Below are positions 4,622-6,607 of a stretch of DNA of 6,607 bases, one piece after another. The position numbers and the translations under genes were made by a program. The notes beneath the pieces are model-generated. The model saw only the letters and a program-made list of their open reading frames with translations, did no database searches and was not told the origin of the DNA. Origin of the DNA: Sedimentisphaerales bacterium (GTDB lineage Bacteria > Planctomycetota > Phycisphaerae > Sedimentisphaerales > SM23-30). Each line of letters begins with the position of its first letter. Positions within the stretch are counted from its first letter, which is position 1. The stretch is from the NCBI GenBank assembly GCA_016932145.1, contig JAFGDI010000028.1, positions 1 to 6,607 on the forward strand. Direction: 5' to 3'.

Positions 4622-4626
4622 GGGAG
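4622..4626 (+). promoter_or_regulatory. Ribosome binding site deciding the start at 4634
   Basis: GGGAG lies 7 nt before ATG 4634 but only 1 nt before the in-frame ATG at 4628, so the later start is favoured. Confidence 0.6.
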
Positions 4627-4633
4627 TATGGTT

Positions 4634-5140
4634 ATGAAAAAAGTTATCGTTAGTCTTTTATTGATTATATTGACATTGAATTGTTCTGGCTGTTTTTCAA
4701 TAGTAGGCAGTATTATAGGATATCAATCTGGTGAGTTACTTGCCGGTTTATTGATCGGTGCGGGAATTGATGCCGGAGTGGCTATTGCTAATGAGGCAAA
4801 ATGCGAAGCTGATAGTAAGGTATATGAGCTGGATTCGGATAAGGGTCAGGTCAAGGCCCGGCTTAATACCGATGATATGGCCAGCATTGTAACTGACCTG
4901 GAGGCGGTTTTTGTAAGTGAGGGCTGGTCGTATGAGCTTATGCTTAAGAAGATACGGCAGGGCAAGAGTCTGGCGGCTCAATGGCAGGTCAATAATAGTC
5001 AGGGTGATGAATTTTCGGTTGCTCTGTCGCTGGCCAAAAGAAAGCTCGACCTGAGAGTTAAGAGTGATAAGGCCGAGCTGAAAGCAGCAGTACTGAAAAA
5101 GCTGATAACACCTCTGGAGAGCAAGCTGGAAACGAAGTGA
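4634..5140 (+). CDS. Predicted lipoprotein with glycine-zipper segment
   Basis: The protein has 168 residues; family not recognised. GGGAG at 7 nt supports ATG 4634. The signal peptide has a KK n-region, a long hydrophobic core and the box CSGC with Cys20 as likely lipidation site. The -3 residue is Cys instead of the usual Leu, and Cys17 is another possible but poorer site. Residues 25-48 carry Gly at 25, 29, 33, 38, 42, 44 and 48, a GxxxG-type glycine zipper typical of segments that pack in or against membranes. The remainder (about 57-168) is soluble-looking, with alternating strands and Lys-rich helices. An envelope protein is the safe statement. A hairpin at 5152-5193 follows the stop and may end its transcript. 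Confidence 0.75.
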   Translation: MKKVIVSLLLIILTLNCSGCFSIVGSIIGYQSGELLAGLLIGAGIDAGVAIANEAKCEADSKVYELDSDKGQVKARLNTDDMASIVTDLEAVFVSEGWSYELMLKKIRQGKSLAAQWQVNNSQGDEFSVALSLAKRKLDLRVKSDKAELKAAVLKKLITPLESKLETK

Positions 5141-5151
5141 TTTTGATTTGC

Positions 5152-5193
5152 TAACTGTTCCTGGTCAGAGAAGAAGGCGGCTGGGAACAGTTA
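5152..5193 (+). terminator. Long perfect hairpin after the glycine-zipper gene
   Basis: TAACTGTTCC (5152-5161) pairs perfectly with GGAACAGTTA (5184-5193), 10 bp with a 22 nt loop, starting 12 nt after the stop codon at 5140. The tail (TTACAGG) is not a real T-tract, so termination efficiency is doubtful. It may instead protect the mRNA 3' end or act in both directions. Confidence 0.45.
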
Positions 5194-5235
5194 TTACAGG
5201 TTAAATTGCCAGGGTGCAGCATGATCTGGAGTATA

Positions 5236-5265
5236 TTGATTTTGCGTAAGTTAAAGTGGTATATT
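5236..5265 (+). promoter_or_regulatory. Possible promoter for the sigma/anti-sigma pair
   Basis: TTGATT (5236-5241) and TATATT (5260-5265) are separated by 18 bp and match the sigma-70 consensus at 4 and 5 of 6 positions. The leader to ATG 5439 would be about 165 nt. The rest of the 298 bp gap shows no convincing gene. A sigma factor of this class may instead have a special promoter that cannot be recognised here. Confidence 0.3.
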
Positions 5266-5438
5266 AATTGGTTGCACATATCGCATTGTTAGATAATACT
5301 TTATGAGAGTGTCAGGGTATGTCGGGCATATATATTCTGAATTTAGTTTATTTTTATTGATAAATATCTGTCCAGTTTCGAGAATGAGTGGTAATACTAT
5401 ATGTAAGTTGTGCAGGTATTATTGCAGATCATCGAAAT

Positions 5439-5987
5439 ATGGAAAATATACAGACAGAGTTTAATAGTGGTGCCCGAGATTCGGAGTTTTTCCAGTTATA
5501 CATGGATTCGCATAAGAATCTATATGCGTATATTCTGGCAATGGTTCATAATCAGGCAGATGCCAGTGATATATTGCAGGAGACGGCCACTGCTATGTGG
5601 CGGAATTTTGGTGAATATGACAGGTCGAAGAAGTTTCAAGCCTGGGGTATAGCCATATCTCGCAATTTGATCAAGAAGCATTTCCGTACCAGGCGAAATA
5701 CCAAGATCCAGTTTGATGATGAGCTGATTGGGAAGATAGAGACTTTCACGATCGAGGAGATAGCAAATTCAAATACAAAGATGGAAGCATTAAAGAGGTG
5801 TTGCGAAAAACTGGGCGATGACAATCAGTTACTATTGCAATTGCGTTACGATAAGGGTATGACGATCAAGTCGATAGCGGCCAAGCTAGGTAGGCCGATA
5901 GCAGGATTATATAAAAGATATTCGCGCTTGCATCAGACATTATTAAGTTGTATTGAAGGTCGGATCAGTAGTGGAGAAGTGCTATGA
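5439..5987 (+). CDS. ECF-type sigma factor, Rhodopirellula/Verrucomicrobium type
   Basis: The protein has 182 residues, a typical length for the group. Region 2 spans about 17-88: FFQLYMDSHKNLYAYILAMV, the polymerase-binding DASDILQET (41-49), then WRNFGEYD and FQAWGIAISRNLIKKHFR. Region 4 spans about 115-172, with the helix-turn-helix in MTIKSIAAKLGRPIAGLYKR. It would direct RNA polymerase to a small regulon and be restrained by the product of the next gene. ATG 5439 is chosen because it places region 2 at the usual distance from the N-terminus. A GTG at 5388 would add 17 residues unlike the family. The ribosome binding site is weak for either. The stop overlaps the next start as ATGA, which implies translational coupling. 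The family call rests on recalled pattern. Confidence 0.9.
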   Translation: MENIQTEFNSGARDSEFFQLYMDSHKNLYAYILAMVHNQADASDILQETATAMWRNFGEYDRSKKFQAWGIAISRNLIKKHFRTRRNTKIQFDDELIGKIETFTIEEIANSNTKMEALKRCCEKLGDDNQLLLQLRYDKGMTIKSIAAKLGRPIAGLYKRYSRLHQTLLSCIEGRISSGEVL

Positions 5988-6607
5988 GTGATTTTGATAA
6001 AGACCTGCTGGACCTGCTTATCCAGAAAGAGTTAGATGGGGTTTTGTCCGACGAGGAATTTGAGCAGCTTGAGTCTGTGCTGAAGCAGGATGACAGTGCA
6101 ATCAGATATTATTCTAAGAATATGGTCTTATGCTCATTATTTCAGGGGCATGATAGTCTGGAATTGTTTTCCACTACAAGCAGAGAAAAAACAGATGAAG
6201 TTCTCGACATTAATACGGTTATGAGATCGATGGCCCAGAATGAGCAAATAGCTCAAACGGTTGCGACTGAAAGTGAAGTTGCTGCTGATGTGACTGTAAA
6301 TTCCAAGTTAAAAAAGCCATTTTGCTTTAAGGAGCTGGAGAAGTTTAATAAGGTATTTAATGCAATGGTTGCTCTGGCAGCGGTATTGATGTTTATGTTT
6401 ATTGTTTATGTAAATATATATCCGCCGAAATATTCAGTTTCGGTTGCCAGGGTGGTTGATCAGATCGGAGTTGTCTGGGACGACAATTCGGCCTCACTGG
6501 AGAGTAGTGACCGGATAATGACTAATCAGTTGCCATTTGTGATGAAAGCGGGTGTGCTTGAGATACTCTATGATAATGGTGTTAATATTTTGATAGAAGG
6601 TCCGGCA
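5984..6607 (+). CDS. FecR-type anti-sigma/transmembrane protein, 3' truncated by window
   Basis: Open from ATG 5984 to the window edge, 208 codons with no stop. It starts inside the sigma gene stop (ATGA overlap). Residues 1-60 form an acidic helical cytoplasmic part (LLDLLIQKELDGVLSDEEFEQLE), as in anti-sigma N-terminal domains of planctomycete FecR proteins. A single transmembrane helix lies at about 124-144 (VFNAMVALAAVLMFMFIVYV). A FecR-like periplasmic domain begins near 150 (SVSVARVVDQIGVVW) and continues to the edge with the characteristic YDNGVNILIEGPA. The expected role is to hold the sigma factor at the membrane and release it on an external signal. In planctomycetes such proteins often carry a C-terminal LamG/concanavalin-like domain, but that part would lie outside the window. 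Confidence 0.88.
   Translation, partial: MSDFDKDLLDLLIQKELDGVLSDEEFEQLESVLKQDDSAIRYYSKNMVLCSLFQGHDSLELFSTTSREKTDEVLDINTVMRSMAQNEQIAQTVATESEVAADVTVNSKLKKPFCFKELEKFNKVFNAMVALAAVLMFMFIVYVNIYPPKYSVSVARVVDQIGVVWDDNSASLESSDRIMTNQLPFVMKAGVLEILYDNGVNILIEGPA

Noticed and set aside
5270..5284. Sigma-54 site upstream of the sigma factor gene
   Set aside because: The GG to GC spacing is 11 bp and the -12 box lacks TTGC.
5221..5292. 23-codon ORF (MIWSILILRK...) in the gap before the sigma gene
   Set aside because: An AGGGT lies 4-5 nt upstream, but the product is a featureless hydrophobic peptide in AT-rich DNA overlapping a candidate promoter; chance is the simpler explanation.
5384..5464. 26-residue Cys-rich ORF (MSGNTICKLCRYYC...) overlapping the sigma gene start
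   Set aside because: The Cys spacing is suggestive, but there is no clear ribosome binding site and it runs out of frame into the sigma coding region.

Overview
The window most likely comes from a member of the Planctomycetota, probably a Phycisphaerae-like lineage of moderate GC content. The strongest evidence is the pair at the right end. It consists of a short ECF-type sigma factor of the Rhodopirellula/Verrucomicrobium type, overlapping by 4 nt a membrane-anchored FecR-type anti-sigma protein whose FecR segment has the planctomycete-style ending (YDNG...ILIEGPA). Small lipoproteins of no recognised family also fit. The phylum call is inferred from gene families, not from a marker gene.

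Layout, left to right. (1) 1-166: a sigma-70-like promoter, then a compact multi-hairpin RNA ending in a strong intrinsic terminator; no protein gene. (2) 167-877: about 700 bp without a convincing gene but rich in DNA-level structure. It holds an 11-copy GTCC-based array with two different periods (456-569), eight helically phased A/T-tracts (620-695), an 8+8 bp inverted repeat with a third matching half-site (701-743), and a near-consensus sigma-54 -24/-12 promoter (815-830). (3) 878-2145: two predicted lipoprotein genes, an alpha/beta-hydrolase and a protein of unknown family, probably one sigma-54-dependent unit. (4) 2150-3989, minus strand: rsmD and a CCA-adding-type tRNA nucleotidyltransferase gene, overlapping, tail-to-tail with the lipoprotein unit across only 4 bp. 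(5) 4073-4156, minus strand: a 27-residue ORF with an ideal ribosome binding site and a CxxCH motif, upstream of rsmD. (6) 4319-5140, plus strand: a DUF2007-like small protein and a glycine-zipper lipoprotein. (7) 5439-6607: sigma factor and anti-sigma gene; the latter runs off the right edge.

The rsmD-cca pair is housekeeping (ribosome and tRNA maturation). The sigma/FecR pair is a cell-surface signalling module that probably controls genes beyond the window. The most interesting part is the 456-830 regulatory region. Its elements are ordered as expected for enhancer-dependent transcription (sigma-54 promoter, upstream paired sites about 100-130 bp away, curved DNA), which suggests that the two lipoproteins are switched on by a specific activator. 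The RNA at 44-166 and the CxxCH peptide are the other two candidates for undescribed elements.
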